Shown here: positions 1-64,000 of the stretch, piece by piece
Layout of the letters: every line of letters starts with the position of its first letter
Numbering within the stretch: position 1 is the first letter of the stretch
From: Ectocarpus siliculosus
Lineage: Eukaryota; Sar; Phaeophyceae; Ectocarpales; Ectocarpaceae
Length of the DNA stretch: 64,000 nt
Assembly: GCA_000310025.1 (NCBI GenBank)
Contig: FN649003.1
Location: 274,062-338,061, forward strand
Direction: 5' to 3'
Program-made: the position numbers and the translations under genes
The notes under the pieces: model-generated
The model's input: the letters and a program-made list of their open reading frames with translations, nothing else
Databases searched by the model: none
Told to the model about the DNA's origin: nothing

Positions 1-235
1 CTGGAATATTTCTAGAGCGTCCATGAAATGTTTCATAGACTTCCATGATGAAATATTTCATGAACTTCCACGGACTTACATGGACATGGTGTCATGGAGT
101 TCCATGGACTTCCATGAAAATTTTCATTTTTTCATGGACTTCCATGGACTTGAACGTTTCATGGAAGTCCACGGAAGTCCATGGACTGGTTCCATGGAAC
201 TCCACGGAACTCCATGGACTTCCATGAAATATTTC
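1..235. repeat. CCATGG-rich short-period satellite-like array
   Basis: The first ~235 bases are built from degenerate copies of a ~10-12 nt unit close to ACTTCCATGG and its reverse complement. CATG or CCATGG recurs every 10-20 bases on both strands. Because the core is palindromic, the array reads similarly in either direction and creates overlapping spurious ORFs rich in W, M, F and H. It ends at the A/T-rich stretch at 236-255. The window edge hides its true left boundary, so its full size is unknown. Confidence 0.7.
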
Positions 236-1366
236 ACTAAAAAATACTATAATGTAGATGATTGAGCCGATGGGCCTTTGAAAGGGCGGACGCGGTACAG
301 TTTCAATGTTCTGCTGGGCGATAGGTTTGGAGCGCATGGAGCTCCGGGCCGCGGCGAGGAAAGAGGGATCACGTCGGGGGACAATCAGGGGTTGGGGGGC
401 ACAGGTGACAATTTCGTGGAGTCGGAGCGTCATGGGACCGCCAAGTATGGACGGGCGTTTTGAGTGGGTAAAAAATGAAGACTTCATGGTCGCGTCCTTT
501 GTGTGTGCTGCCTTACAGAAGAGCAGCTATCGATGTATGTATGTAGTACCAAGTAGTACAGTAGATTGTACCAGAGGGTTTGGTATAATCCCACTCCATC
601 TCGACGCACAAGGAACGGCCGAAACCTGGCGTATATTGCACACAGCTCGTGGGGTGTGTGTGTGGGGGGTCGGTAGAGCCGTCGAGCGAGGGCCTCTCGT
701 CTTACCTGGGCCAGAGGCGGCAGAGGATCTCCATAGCCCAGCAACAGCACACCCGGCACCAGGGATTGACGTTGTTGCCGGTGGTATGGTTAAGAGGTGG
801 TGCGGTCCTTCCACAGAGTACGCCAGACCTACTGTAGCTGCCGGCTTTCCCACGCACCAGGGGCACAGGACCAGCAGCACATTTCACGGTTGACTTGGTA
901 GGCCTCGAGACCCGAACCCAGTAACTCTAGGGCCTGATCGCCAGCTCCTTGTGGCAGGATTATACAGCAGCATGTAGCATATAGACTACAACCCAAATGT
1001 TTTTTTCAGCTTCAGCCGCCATGTTGACACAACCTACCGGCGTGCTTCCGCTGCAACAGACCAACAGGCATGCGCTTCCCACGACAGCTTGCCTGCAGCA
1101 GGATGGCTGGGCTTAGTCGTGGCGGCTCCAGCAGCTGGGCTCTGTGTCAGCTTGTCACAGGAGCCCCGTTTTTCCCGAACTGCTCTACACATGTATGCTG
1201 TAGGTTGATCTCTCGGAAAATAGTGGCGGAGGAATTTCGTCCAATCAAATCAGAGCGAACCAAACACAGGAACGGTCAGGTGGAGCGCTACACGCAGTAC
1301 TGCGAACACGAGTGCGTCCCGGTTCGTGCGTGTTGCACGTCAAGGGTGACTTCAGCTGTTGAGCAA
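236..1366 (+). other. 5' flank of transporter gene A
   Basis: No gene is recognised here. ORFs in this stretch have no recognisable domain and overlap on both strands. A CCAAT pentamer lies at 1241-1245, about 120 bases before the gene A start. The last ~50 bases before the ATG resemble the equivalent stretch before gene B (63823-63870), so part of the 5' leader was included in the duplication. The gene A reading frame stays open back to an in-frame ATG at 1070; see the gene A entry for why 1367 is preferred. Confidence 0.4.
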
Positions 1367-27893
<26,527 letters not shown>

Positions 27894-28150
27894 CCGTTCT
27901 TTAAGAGATGATGGTGACGCCACTCCGAGGACTACGGGCTGTAACGGAACGGCACATGTTATCACTAGCGCTGCAAACGACATGTGGGGGATATGGCGTA
28001 CGCATTGCGTTGGATTCTGGCAACTACGTTGAAGCTTCAAAGAGACCGACACGCAACCGCCCGGCGATGTCCACCGTGCCTCTGGGGTCTTGCATGCGCC
28101 AATGGGTGCTCGTATGTGGAAGTTTTATCAGTGTTGAAGTGGGAACAACT
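27894..28150 (+). other. 3' flank of gene A, homologous to 36230-36488
   Basis: Similarity to the reverse complement of gene B's 3' flank continues past the stop codon at a lower level (about 75-80% by eye, with indels) through blocks such as GCGTTGGATTCTGGCAAC and CGATGTCCAC-GTGCCTCTG, and ends near 28150. It probably contains the 3' UTR and polyadenylation region, though no clear signal is picked out. This is the innermost end of the duplicated unit. Confidence 0.6.
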
Positions 28151-28441
28151 ATGGAGGAGGTAGAGATCGTTGTGGATGACCTGTGGTACAAATATCTTCC
28201 GCTCTTTTTTCACCACAAGATGCCCATAACAATCCTCAACCCAAAGCCCGCTAGCCTAGGCTATACCCTGGCTTGGTCATAGACCCCCACGTCGGATTTT
28301 GCCGATAGGTGGAGGTTGTCTGCCAACGTTTAAGACGTCTGCCGTATGGTGTGCAACGAGGATGGTGAGAACCCAATAGAGTTATTATGTGCAAGTGGGG
28401 GGTCGAGGAGGGCTTTCAGTTCAGCGGATTAGTATCTGGGA

Positions 28442-28588
28442 GTAGAGAGCGAGAAGCAGTTGGCAGACACACTGACAAAGCATCTGGATCGTGTTCAGTT
28501 CGCCAAGCTGAGAACGATGGTTCAAGAACATGGAGGATCTCCGAATTTTGTTGTAGGAGGTATGCATATGATGAGGAGGGAACATTGA
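28442..28588 (+). pseudogene. Ty1/copia retrotransposon remnant: RNase H C-terminus
   Basis: A 48-codon open segment ending in TGA (28586-28588) reads VESEKQLADTLTKHLDRVQF followed by AKLRTMVQEHGG. The LADTLTKHL...F.KLR motif is the characteristic C-terminus of Copia polyproteins (end of RNase H). No reverse transcriptase, integrase or gag precedes it, so this is only the 3' end of a dead element. The sequence that follows is probably its LTR. Confidence 0.8.
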
Positions 28589-28734
28589 AAGATATGACGG
28601 TTGTTTCAGACGTACGCCGACAAATCAGAGGGGGTCGGCGGAACGGTGACTTGAGACATCACTGACGAAGACGACCAAGAACGACAACAATGGCCAAGAC
28701 AGCCAAGGCTGAGACGACCTGAAAAAAGAACAGT

Positions 28735-29560
28735 GAAGATTAAAAGGTAACCCGGACGAGAATGACTATCAAAACAAAGACCTAACTGGGACGAGAGCAA
28801 CAGCCTGGACGAGAGCACCAACTACTACTATGTATAGACGTGAAAATGTCGGAGACTGGATCTGGATTTTCTCCAGCGATGAAGAATGACCTATTGCAGA
28901 TTGGTCAAAGCCTGCTCTGAAAACTTGTTGAAGCACTACTTAAGAACAAAGTTCATGATCATATTTGATGAGAATGAGAAGGAGGCAACTGAACTACTGT
29001 AGTTGGGAAAAATGTGCGTATGAGAGGAAACAAACTTTAAGGCATTTGTCTACAATACATGTAGTCAGTTATCTGCCAACACGGAGCATCGAAATTGTGG
29101 TGTTCGTTCATCACATCAAGGTGAACACTTCAAGATCATTTCATGAAATGAGCCGTTGCACCCACATCTTTGTAAAGTGTTTCACCTCGATGTGGTGAAT
29201 ACCACATTTCCGATGCTCCGTGTTGGCAGGCAACTGACTAATGCCCCGATGTTTGTTTCCTCTGATGCACACATTTTATCCAACTTTTTCAGTTGCCTCC
29301 TTCTTCGCATCCTCATCAAACGTCATCTGAACTCTCTTCCTAGGTAGTCATTCAAATCAACGAAAAAAATAACTTCCAAGCAGGCTTTGACCCCTCTGCA
29401 AAGGTTGTTCTTCATCGCTGAAGAAAATCCAGATCCGGTCTCCTACATTTCCACGCCCATAGTAGTTGGTGCTCTCGTCTAGGTTGTTGTTTTCCTCCTG
29501 GTAGTTCTTTGTCTTGACAGTTGTTCTCGTTCAGGTAGTTATTTTCTAGGTGTATTTCAA
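28735..29560. repeat. Long inverted repeat, probably Copia LTR sequence in opposed orientation
   Basis: Left arm about 28735-29145 and right arm about 29165-29560 are reverse complements with scattered differences. Shared blocks include GACGAGAGCACCAACTACT, GGATCTGGATTTTCT-CAGCGATGAAGAA, GAAGGAGGCAACTGAA, CCAACACGGAGCATCG and CACATCAAGGTGA. The centre is near 29155. The left arm directly follows the Copia RNase H tail, so the arms are probably LTR-derived. A hairpin with ~400-bp arms could form in single-stranded DNA or RNA. Confidence 0.75.
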
Positions 29561-32229
29561 CCCGACCGACACCGTGTTGTGTGCACCTTCTCCTGCCTCC
29601 CTCACGTTCAGCTTAAGGGCCCGATACTTCCAGCGCTAGATGTGTAGCTACCCCGACCCGACCAGGAGGTATGCATACTGAACGGGGTTCGAACCTGAAC
29701 TTTCTAACATCATTTCCAACGGGATGACTGTTCCCCTCTCAGATACTTTCCATCCTAATGTGGACAGTCTCGTCATCCACCAGGCGCCTCCTGGCAGTCG
29801 TAGGTTTAGGTTGAGGAGCTCCCCGAACGTTTCAAAGGCTCCAACTGATACTCTGCCGACCCTTGTCCCTCCTGCCCCGTGCAGCCGCGTGATCGCGAAA
29901 CCTTCCCGGTTTTGGTCAGTCTTTGCCGCCGCGAATCGATTACGACATATTCTGCGTTTGTTCTTTCCTCGATGCTGACTTGGATATCACCGCGAGGAAA
30001 GTATCACGTAGTTCGGGTCAAAGACAATACCGGGTGCGCGAGCTCGTTCGTAAATGCACACATTTCTGACGTTGGCACAACAAGATTTGTGAGAGCGTCA
30101 GATCTACATGGCGTCTCCTCCATCCCCCGCACCCGTTTCCCCAAGATACCCGTGAGGTAAGATCGACCATGTGACGGCAATCCTCTATGTTTTCCTCTCC
30201 TGAAATCCCCGAATTCTATCAATTCTTCTCCCTGCGGTCGCTTTCCTTCAGCGAGAACTCGGCAGCTCTCACCGCATGCAACTTGTGAAAGAACTTGATG
30301 GCGGCGAGGTACCCTTTACCGATGGAGCTTTCGTTGTCAAATGAGAAATGTCGGCATACTTGGGCAGGCCACGAAGTCGAGCAAACGACGGCACCCCTGA
30401 CTCGTCTCCCAAGTTCAACCATGGCCCCCTCCCTTTCATTTCTGTATTAACTCCAACCCCTTGTTCCACTTTTGTACCCCCGAGAGACGCACGCACTTAG
30501 ATTCCTCCAGAGTGGCAATTCCCGTGCCCATTCCCGCTGTTCCTTCTCCTGCTCCTGGAAAACGAAACCGAAAGGTAGAGTTCGGGGGCAAGGAGTTGAA
30601 ACACATGCTGGCCAGTGCTGTTCCTAGTGTGATGTCATTTTGCTCTCAAACAAAGTTGTCATGATGCCGAGCAGTGTTCTTCGCAGTACTTGTTGCAAGG
30701 CGTTCTCCTCTTTCCCCAAATGATTGCTTGCACCAGTTGTCGGTGTTCGTCAACTGCCACACTCTGCCGGTCAGTTGTGATCGAGGCCAGGCGTGAAGTA
30801 CTGTTCTGAATTCCTCGAATGTGTTCGGTTCTAATGCCCAGCCTCCAATGATTTCAAGACAACCCGCATTCTCATCCTCAGTCGGGCTCTTTCAGCTCTT
30901 GCTCCGCCGCACCGTAATGACCAAGGGGCTGTCGTGGAAGTTGTCTCCACGAATCAGAATCGGACCGCCCTTGGTTTCTGGGCGATGCCAACCAGTTCGT
31001 GCTTGATCCAGGCGGTTAGCACCTTTCTCACAAAATTCCAGGGCACTGATTGTCACGTTGCAGGGCTTTCGTGATGAGGACGTCTGTTCGAAGTCAGCTG
31101 AAAACGAGGCGGGCAGATCGTATCTCAAGAACACTGGAGGTTCCCGAGAAAACCCGCCTATCGCGTCAACTCTTGCATCTGAGAGGGAAAAGTTCTTGTT
31201 GGTGGACGTTTATTGCAGAGGGTGCTCAGTCACAAGTTCTCAGTCAATAGGCCACCGCCAAAGATGTAGGTCGTTCGTGGAAGCCTCTGCCTAACTCTAC
31301 CCGATGGCTTTGGCTTTTGTTGTGCGACGCATGCAAGCCGGTGACTTCAAGGAGCCTCCAGACGAAGTACCTCCCTGCTGGTATTACGTACGTCAGTATT
31401 CATAACTAGGAGTGTTCTGCTGGGAAGGCCACTACTCCATGACGACCGGGTGAACCTGTCTATCCGAAGGTAATCCTACAATCAATGGCACCGAGATCCC
31501 CGGTCGTGAACGCATAGAAGAAATTATGGGCTTGGTGTGGATCTGCTCTCACGTGGTGGCCATGAGCAGGCGCAACTTGGGATACTTTAATCTCGGGCTT
31601 AACAGTTCGGTAGGACCTCAGCACACAAACGCGAGGGCACCTTGTTTGATGTACTGTACGTATCTGCGTCTAACTACCCTTTTTTCTGTCGGAAAGATGG
31701 CAGAATAGATCTTTGATGGCCCTAACCTTGTGGGCAGTAAGAGGCAAGACTCTCAGCTTAGGAATGTCGTGCGCGGCCGCTGTTTGTACGAGTCACCTTT
31801 CTCTGTGTGACTCTTCTCCAGTGTTTTTTCATGTTAGCGGGAGATGTTCTTCTTGCGCTGCTACAGTATGGTTACCGTACTGCAGAGCACTTTGAAACTC
31901 TGCGTGGGAGGGAGGGCTATCACCGGTACCCCCCCCTGAAACGACTGTCATCAGCTCGTCAATAATTGGAAAATGTTAAACGTAGTTCGCCCAAACACCA
32001 TCCGATGCCGATTGTGTGTAAGGGAAATATCACTAAAGTTCCAACCCAAGGATCGTGCTACATCCCTACCATCTCGGCTAGACTGTGCGCGTTCTCTCTC
32101 TGGTTGCTCTACATCATAATTGCGGTTATTCGGTCTTTCTTTGCGCCAACGAGCTATTCATTCTGAACGCATTTGATCGCGCAACAGCCACTGCTCAACC
32201 CGCCACTGAGAAGCCGTTGTGCCGACCCG
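29561..32229. other. Intergenic region without recognised genes
   Basis: About 2.7 kb between the inverted repeat and the tandem repeat array. The ORFs present are all under 100 codons, lie on both strands and show no recognisable domain. The sequence looks like decayed repeat material, but no specific element family is identified. Confidence 0.5.
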
Positions 32230-33150
32230 TCACTCTCGCGCGGTTTTATTCGCTGGTGCTACCTCTGGCTTCTACTACTGTCATTGTGCTCGAACGAAAG
32301 AAACCCTGCATGCACTGAACTTTTGTCTGACCCCTGGGCGTCCAGCGGCACGGGTAGTTACCCGAGTCCAGATGGAACCGTTCGGTGAATGTCCTGTTGC
32401 GACCATTTCTCGTAAATCCGTCTCTGAATGTGTTTTTGGTCCTGAGCTCCCAACCACGCTCGCGCCTGCCCATGTTGTATTGGAACTGCTTGGCTAGTGT
32501 TGGGTTGCCGCGAAGAATCAGCCTGCATGCATGGAACTCCTGTCTGGCCCTCGGCTTCCATACCAACGGGTATGTGCCCGAACGCCGATTGTCCGGCTGG
32601 TGTCCTGCTGCGGCGATATATTTTGGCTTCAAGACTGAACATCGTTTCTTCTCCAGAGTCTCAGACACTTCGGTACCTACCCGCGATTGGGATTGCCCTA
32701 CATTCAATCAGCCCCAACAAAAAAACGCACTGCTTACGCTGAACTTTTGTCTGGGCCTGGGCTTCCAACCGAACGGGTTTATGCCCAATTTATGATGTAA
32801 CTGCCCGGCTAAGTATATACGGCGATGTTTTCTGGCTTATACGCTGAGCATCGTGTCTTGTCTGGGGTGTCGACCACGTGGATGCCTGTCCTTGTTGTAT
32901 TGGGACTGCCCTACTGCCGATCAGATTCAACGAAAAGTCGCCCAGTGTGCCCTCAACTTTTTCATGGCCCGGGGCGCCCAACGGCACGGCTATGTACCGA
33001 GTTCAGATCGAACTGCCCGGTCAGGTTCCGGCTACGACGATATGTCGTGAACCTAGCTCTGACGGTTGTTACGGCCCTGGGTTTCCAACCACACTGGCGT
33101 CTGCCCGTGTTGTATTGGAACAGCCACGCTGCTACATAGTCTCCTGTTGC
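32230..33150. repeat. Degenerate ~212-bp tandem repeat, about four copies
   Basis: Two phrases alternate. One resembles TGAACTTTTGTCTGGCCC...ACGGGTATGTGCCCGA and occurs at about 32316, 32533, 32740 and 32953. The other resembles CCAACCACGCTGGCGCCTG...GTTGTATTGGAACTGCC and recurs near 32450, 32660, 32880 and 33090. Spacing is 207-217 bp. Divergence between units is considerable, so this is an old array. Several medium ORFs on both strands fall inside it and are treated as by-products. Confidence 0.75.
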
Positions 33151-33302
33151 AAGAAGTCGCGTTTTGTGCACTGAAATGCTCGGCTTTGGAGGTCGTGCTA
33201 GTTGTGATTCTTTAGAACCAGATGTTGTGCCGTTGTGTGGCAAACTATCATGCAGCGTCATGTGGTCAAACCAAGTTTGGCGCAATTGTTGTTTAACTTC
33301 TC

Positions 33303-34889
33303 TCACCGTGGACTAGGGCCGGCATAACTGGCGCAGGCGTTGGTGCACCGTAAGGTTCCACCGACCTCCTTCGTCCCCGAACAGGGTACCAGCTCCATCT
33401 GGCTCCCACCCCACCCCTGACATGGGGAAAAGCCCGAACTTCCAGAAGCAAGCCCCTCCGGCAAGCACCCCGCCCCTCGCTTGCGGCTCTTTCTCCCCCC
33501 CCCTTCCCTGCCGCCTCCAACCATCTTGCCAAAATAGGCCACACTGGCCTGCCTAGGGCCGCATCCGGCGACCGCCTGGCTCTGTTGCTGCTGTAGCTGT
33601 GGCTGGGGTTGCTGGAGTGGGGGCTGCTGCTGGGGCTGCCGTTGAGGTTGTTTGGACTGTGTTTGCTGCAGCTGCTGAGGCTGGGGCTGAAGGGATGTGG
33701 CGGCTGACGGGGCAGGGTCGGGCTCATAGGTGCTTCCGTCAACGTGCCAGAATGGGCACCCTGCGCGGTGGCAGGGATCACCGAGCCACGTGGCCCTGCA
33801 TGCCCATGAGGGCAGGTACCCGACCCCACTCTTTTTGGTCTTCCTCTTCCGCGCCGGAGCTCTGGAGGGGGCCGCTGCGGCCGTCTTCTTGTCACCGGCG
33901 GAGGATGCGGCGTTTTCCCAGGTTCTGGCCTGTTCTCTTAGGCTCCACGGGTGGTTAGGTTCCGTCAAATTTTTGAGGCGCGTAAACTTCGGTGCTGACA
34001 CGCTATCCGCCGTGCCGGGAGGTGGCGCGCCGTCCGGGTGGGTCCCTTGGAGCTCGTCCGCTTGCATGGCTAGCGCATGGAGCCAGGCGTCCATACCGTG
34101 GTTGATGGCCTCCACGAGGAGGTTCCGTACGTCCACAGGGAATGGGGCCAGCAGCGTGTAGTGGCAATGAAGGTAGACGTCGACCCGTTTCACTACTAGC
34201 TCGAGTTCCCTCCGTAGGCTCTTCACGCGCGCGGTGCAAATTTCCGGAGCTGCTTTCATGCCGTACTCGATCGACGTCATGAGCACCTCCGTCAAAGTGG
34301 CAAGGTGTACCTGCGCGGGTATGGCCGTTGGTACTGCGCCAGGAGGCAAGGGCGGACCGAAATGCTCGACCTTGCAATCCCACAGTTCGCAGATTTGCCG
34401 CGCTGACTGGATGGTGATGTGCGCCTTGTTCTTGGTGAGCATCTGAAGACGACCAATGTCCATCGCACGGCCGACGTTGAAGCTGCCGCGCAGAAGAAAA
34501 TATTTGGGCCCTGCCGATGAGTTCCATAGCTCGGCCATTCTTTTTTCCGTCATTTTTGTACCGACGCTCTTAGGGTTCGCTGGAGCGACAGGGAGCGAGG
34601 GCTGAGGATGTGCCAGCACTACACCGGCGGGTTGGTGAGTAACCAGCTGATGCGGCGGTTGCTGCTGCTGCTGCTGCCGCCGCTGTAGAGCTAGGGTGTG
34701 CTCCCGTATTCCCGCGAGCTGTTGCAGTTGCTGCTGTTGCCCCGCTAGTAGTTGCTGAAGGAGATCTATGACATTGCTATCTGCATTACTAGATGCACCT
34801 GCGGCCGTCGCGTCGATGGCAGCGTTGGCGTGGGCGGCAGCCGCGGCAGCCACGGCCGCGTTCCTCATTACGACCGTCGAATCGGCCAT
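33303..34889 (-). CDS. Hypothetical single-exon protein with CCCH-type motif, gag-like (528 aa; 594 aa from the upstream ATG)
   Basis: The longest uninterrupted ORF in the intergenic region. The ATG at 34889 (MADSTVVMRN) has a good context; an in-frame ATG at 35087 would add 66 residues. In order: an Ala-rich N-terminus, a Leu/Gln coiled-coil-like stretch with a Gln run, a ~220-residue non-repetitive, mostly helical-looking core (from about KMTEKRMAELW to NHGMDAWLHALAMQ), a basic cluster (ARKRKTKK), a C-x8-C-x4-C-x3-H motif (CRATWLGDPC then HRAGCPFWH), a long Gln/Pro-rich region and a basic, Gly-rich tail. A helical core followed by a basic patch and zinc-binding motif resembles retroelement Gag architecture, but no pol, protease or LTR is seen alongside. 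It may be an orphan gag, a domesticated gag, or a host protein. I do not recognise the family. Confidence 0.55.
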   Translation of the reverse strand: MADSTVVMRNAAVAAAAAAHANAAIDATAAGASSNADSNVIDLLQQLLAGQQQQLQQLAGIREHTLALQRRQQQQQQPPHQLVTHQPAGVVLAHPQPSLPVAPANPKSVGTKMTEKRMAELWNSSAGPKYFLLRGSFNVGRAMDIGRLQMLTKNKAHITIQSARQICELWDCKVEHFGPPLPPGAVPTAIPAQVHLATLTEVLMTSIEYGMKAAPEICTARVKSLRRELELVVKRVDVYLHCHYTLLAPFPVDVRNLLVEAINHGMDAWLHALAMQADELQGTHPDGAPPPGTADSVSAPKFTRLKNLTEPNHPWSLREQARTWENAASSAGDKKTAAAAPSRAPARKRKTKKSGVGYLPSWACRATWLGDPCHRAGCPFWHVDGSTYEPDPAPSAATSLQPQPQQLQQTQSKQPQRQPQQQPPLQQPQPQLQQQQSQAVAGCGPRQASVAYFGKMVGGGREGGGRKSRKRGAGCLPEGLASGSSGFSPCQGWGGSQMELVPCSGTKEVGGTLRCTNACASYAGPSPR

Positions 34890-36229
34890 GACGCTGAGAA
34901 AGAAATTCGATCCGCTCTGAAGCCCACGTCTTCTTGTCTCCTCCTTTGTTTCGTCTCTCTCGATCTGGTATAAGCTGTGGGGTCTACTTGGAACCAACGC
35001 GGTGCTCCTCCTCCACTGGTCACCACCTGCAGTAGACAACATAGGTACTGCTGCTGTAGTATCTGCCCGCATGAAGTTCCACCGCACGATTGGATGCTCT
35101 GGGCGGGGACGTGGATCCTACATCCCCGCTGTTTTAGCGAATTCCATCACGCCTCCATCAGCAACTCATCGCGTGTTGGTTGCCTGCAGCAGGGATGGGT
35201 GTTGATCTTGTCGATTGTCAAATGGTCGGTTGGACGTTCATTGGTGTCAGTGAGTTGTCGTCCGCTGAAGGGCAGTGACCTGTGTTCGCAACGCCCTCAT
35301 CCTCCTCTCCTGTACTCGGATTCAAGAGAAACACGTGAATAACAAGCCGCTGCCACAGCGGGCAGCGCATGGCTGCACGGGCTCGTTGGAGTGGCCGATA
35401 TCACTAGAGTGGAGATGGAGTGGCCGCCCATGAGCGAGATAACAACAAGGTCGCACTCTAACGTCCCAACAAACTGACGTCCTGATCCTAGATTGACCAA
35501 CTCAAGGGCAACCAGTGCATTACTGCAGCTAGCTGCTGATGGTCTTGTACACAAGGCCAGGGCGCCGACGGGGGGAGAGATACTGCAGGAGAATGACACT
35601 AAGGATGGGGCGTCGCTACATGACTGTAGGCCCAGATGATAACGTGGCCACAAGCCAAGGAAACACACACCCCGCCTGGCCTGTGGGCCGGCGCATACTT
35701 CCCTGCTGGAGTACCCGACCTGGGGGCCGAATTCACTGGAGGATTTTCGTTCTCAAGATGAGCCAGCTCGTGCTTCATTGGGTTACAGTTAGGTAAGTGG
35801 AGGCGGATGGGGGGGGCGATGGCCATTTACAAAACCTTCGGCCTGCTGCATCGCCCCAGATCGAACCGGGATTAGAAGGTTATTTAGCGTTCCCGAGCGG
35901 AACCGACCGTTCATTCTAAAAGCAGTGTGCCATGCTGAATCCAGAACGTGGAGTTATCGTTTGATGTCTCTCCGAGAGGCCATCGAGAATATCTTGGGGA
36001 GGGTCCATCTCCTCAACACGCGTTCCCCAAAACTAATCGTATTGCACAATTCCGATAGCCATGCTTAAGGCAAGACCAGTTCAAAATATTCCCGGGCTCG
36101 CATAAAGGAAGGAGATTCGCAGCTGGGTAGGTCGCGTCGGGGATCATGACCGCATATTGGCCTGCACGTAGCGACGCTCATAGCATCAGTTCAATGACAA
36201 TGATGTGGGCCCTCCTCCATTGTTATGTC
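34890..36229. other. Region upstream of the gag-like ORF, no recognised gene
   Basis: About 1.3 kb between the gag-like ORF and the 3' flank of gene B. ORFs such as 35297-35668 on the - strand show no domain. No LTR, integrase or reverse transcriptase is recognised. It could hold the promoter or LTR of the gag-like ORF. Confidence 0.4.
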
Positions 36230-36488
36230 CCCGCTTTGACATTCTTAAAGGCTTCACACGAACACCCACTGGCGCACGCGCACCACAGAGGCACCGTGGA
36301 CATCGCCAGGCGGTTGTGAGTCAGTCTCTTTGAAGCTTCAACGGGTTCCCACATCGTTGCCAGAATCCAACGCATGCCTGCGCCACGTGTCCCACGCGTC
36401 GTTTCTAGTGCAACAGAAACATGCTCCGGCACAGCCGGCACTCCTCGAAGTGGCAAGAGAGTCATTACCATGGTCTCTTGTTGAACGG
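36230..36488 (-). other. 3' flank of gene B, homologous to 27894-28150
   Basis: Lower-similarity continuation of the inverted duplication beyond the gene B stop. In gene orientation it shares GCGTTGGATTCTGGCAAC and GCGATGTCCACGGTGCCTCT with the gene A flank. It carries indels relative to A, in contrast with the near-identical coding side. Confidence 0.6.
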
Positions 36489-63822
<27,334 letters not shown>

Positions 63823-64000
63823 TTACTGGACAGCCCACGTCAACCTATACGCACAACACGTACGTCGGCGGGACGCTACTCTACGCAAGAGTTGCGTGTT
63901 GCGCTTCCTCTTGTTGTGTGGTGGACACCTGGAATCAAGCAAACCGATGCACCGGCAATGTCTTCAAACTGCGCGTGGCCTCCGAACAGAGAGATCAAGA
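63823..64000 (-). other. 5' flank of gene B (truncated by window)
   Basis: Only 178 bases upstream of the ATG are present. A TAA precedes the start codon directly in frame. Roughly the first 50 bases resemble the gene A leader. No promoter element is called. Confidence 0.45.

Noticed and set aside
306-893. 195-codon ORF upstream of gene A
   Set aside because: No domain, composition like random GC-rich sequence, heavy overlap with ORFs in other frames and no conserved partner near gene B.
1070-1366. Upstream in-frame ATG that would add 99 residues to gene A
   Set aside because: Gene B has a stop directly before its matching ATG, and the extra residues have no counterpart or motif.
28387-28665. 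92-codon ORF overlapping the Copia tail
   Set aside because: It is a different frame from the conserved RNase H C-terminus at 28442-28588 and has no similarity of its own.
33293-34527. Other ORFs overlapping the gag-like gene
   Set aside because: Shadow frames of the long ORF; their low-complexity content follows its CAG/Gln and Pro codons.

Overview
This is eukaryotic nuclear DNA. The genes are cut into many small exons by GT-AG and occasional GC-AG introns, and the introns are full of microsatellites, foldback elements and retrotransposon debris. Base composition, GTGNG-rich splice donors and CAG/CTG tracts suggest a stramenopile, most likely a brown alga such as Ectocarpus. That assignment is inference; no species-diagnostic marker was found.

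Two paralogous ABC subfamily C (MRP/ABCC4-like, 'short', no TMD0) transporter genes lie tail to tail. Gene A is on the + strand (ATG 1367, stop 27893; 30 coding exons, 4884 nt, 1627 aa). Gene B is on the - strand (ATG 63822, stop 36489; 30 coding exons, 5115 nt, 1704 aa). I built both models exon by exon. Every intron position and phase agrees between the copies, and 27 of 30 exons have equal length. Both give an uninterrupted protein of the order TMD1, low-complexity linker, NBD1, acidic linker, TMD2, NBD2, C-tail. They look like two intact full-size exporters made by one inverted duplication of roughly 27 kb.

The arms are not uniformly diverged. At the inner (3') ends, 26.2-27.9 kb and 36.5-38.2 kb are nearly identical including introns, which suggests recent gene conversion or repeat-mediated homogenisation. 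Most other introns have diverged and gained copy-specific insertions. In A these are a ~1 kb foldback element in intron 17, a smaller relative in intron 1 and a long (TC)n tract. In B they are a broken Copia gag in intron 14, two copies of a ~500 bp non-autonomous element, and tandem duplications in intron 23.

The 8.6 kb between the two 3' ends holds homologous 3' flanks, a Ty1/copia RNase H tail, a ~0.8 kb long inverted repeat, a ~212 bp degenerate tandem repeat, and one single-exon ORF on the - strand (33303-34889 or 35087) with a CCCH-type zinc-binding motif that looks gag-like. The left edge (1-235) is a CCATGG-rich satellite-like array.
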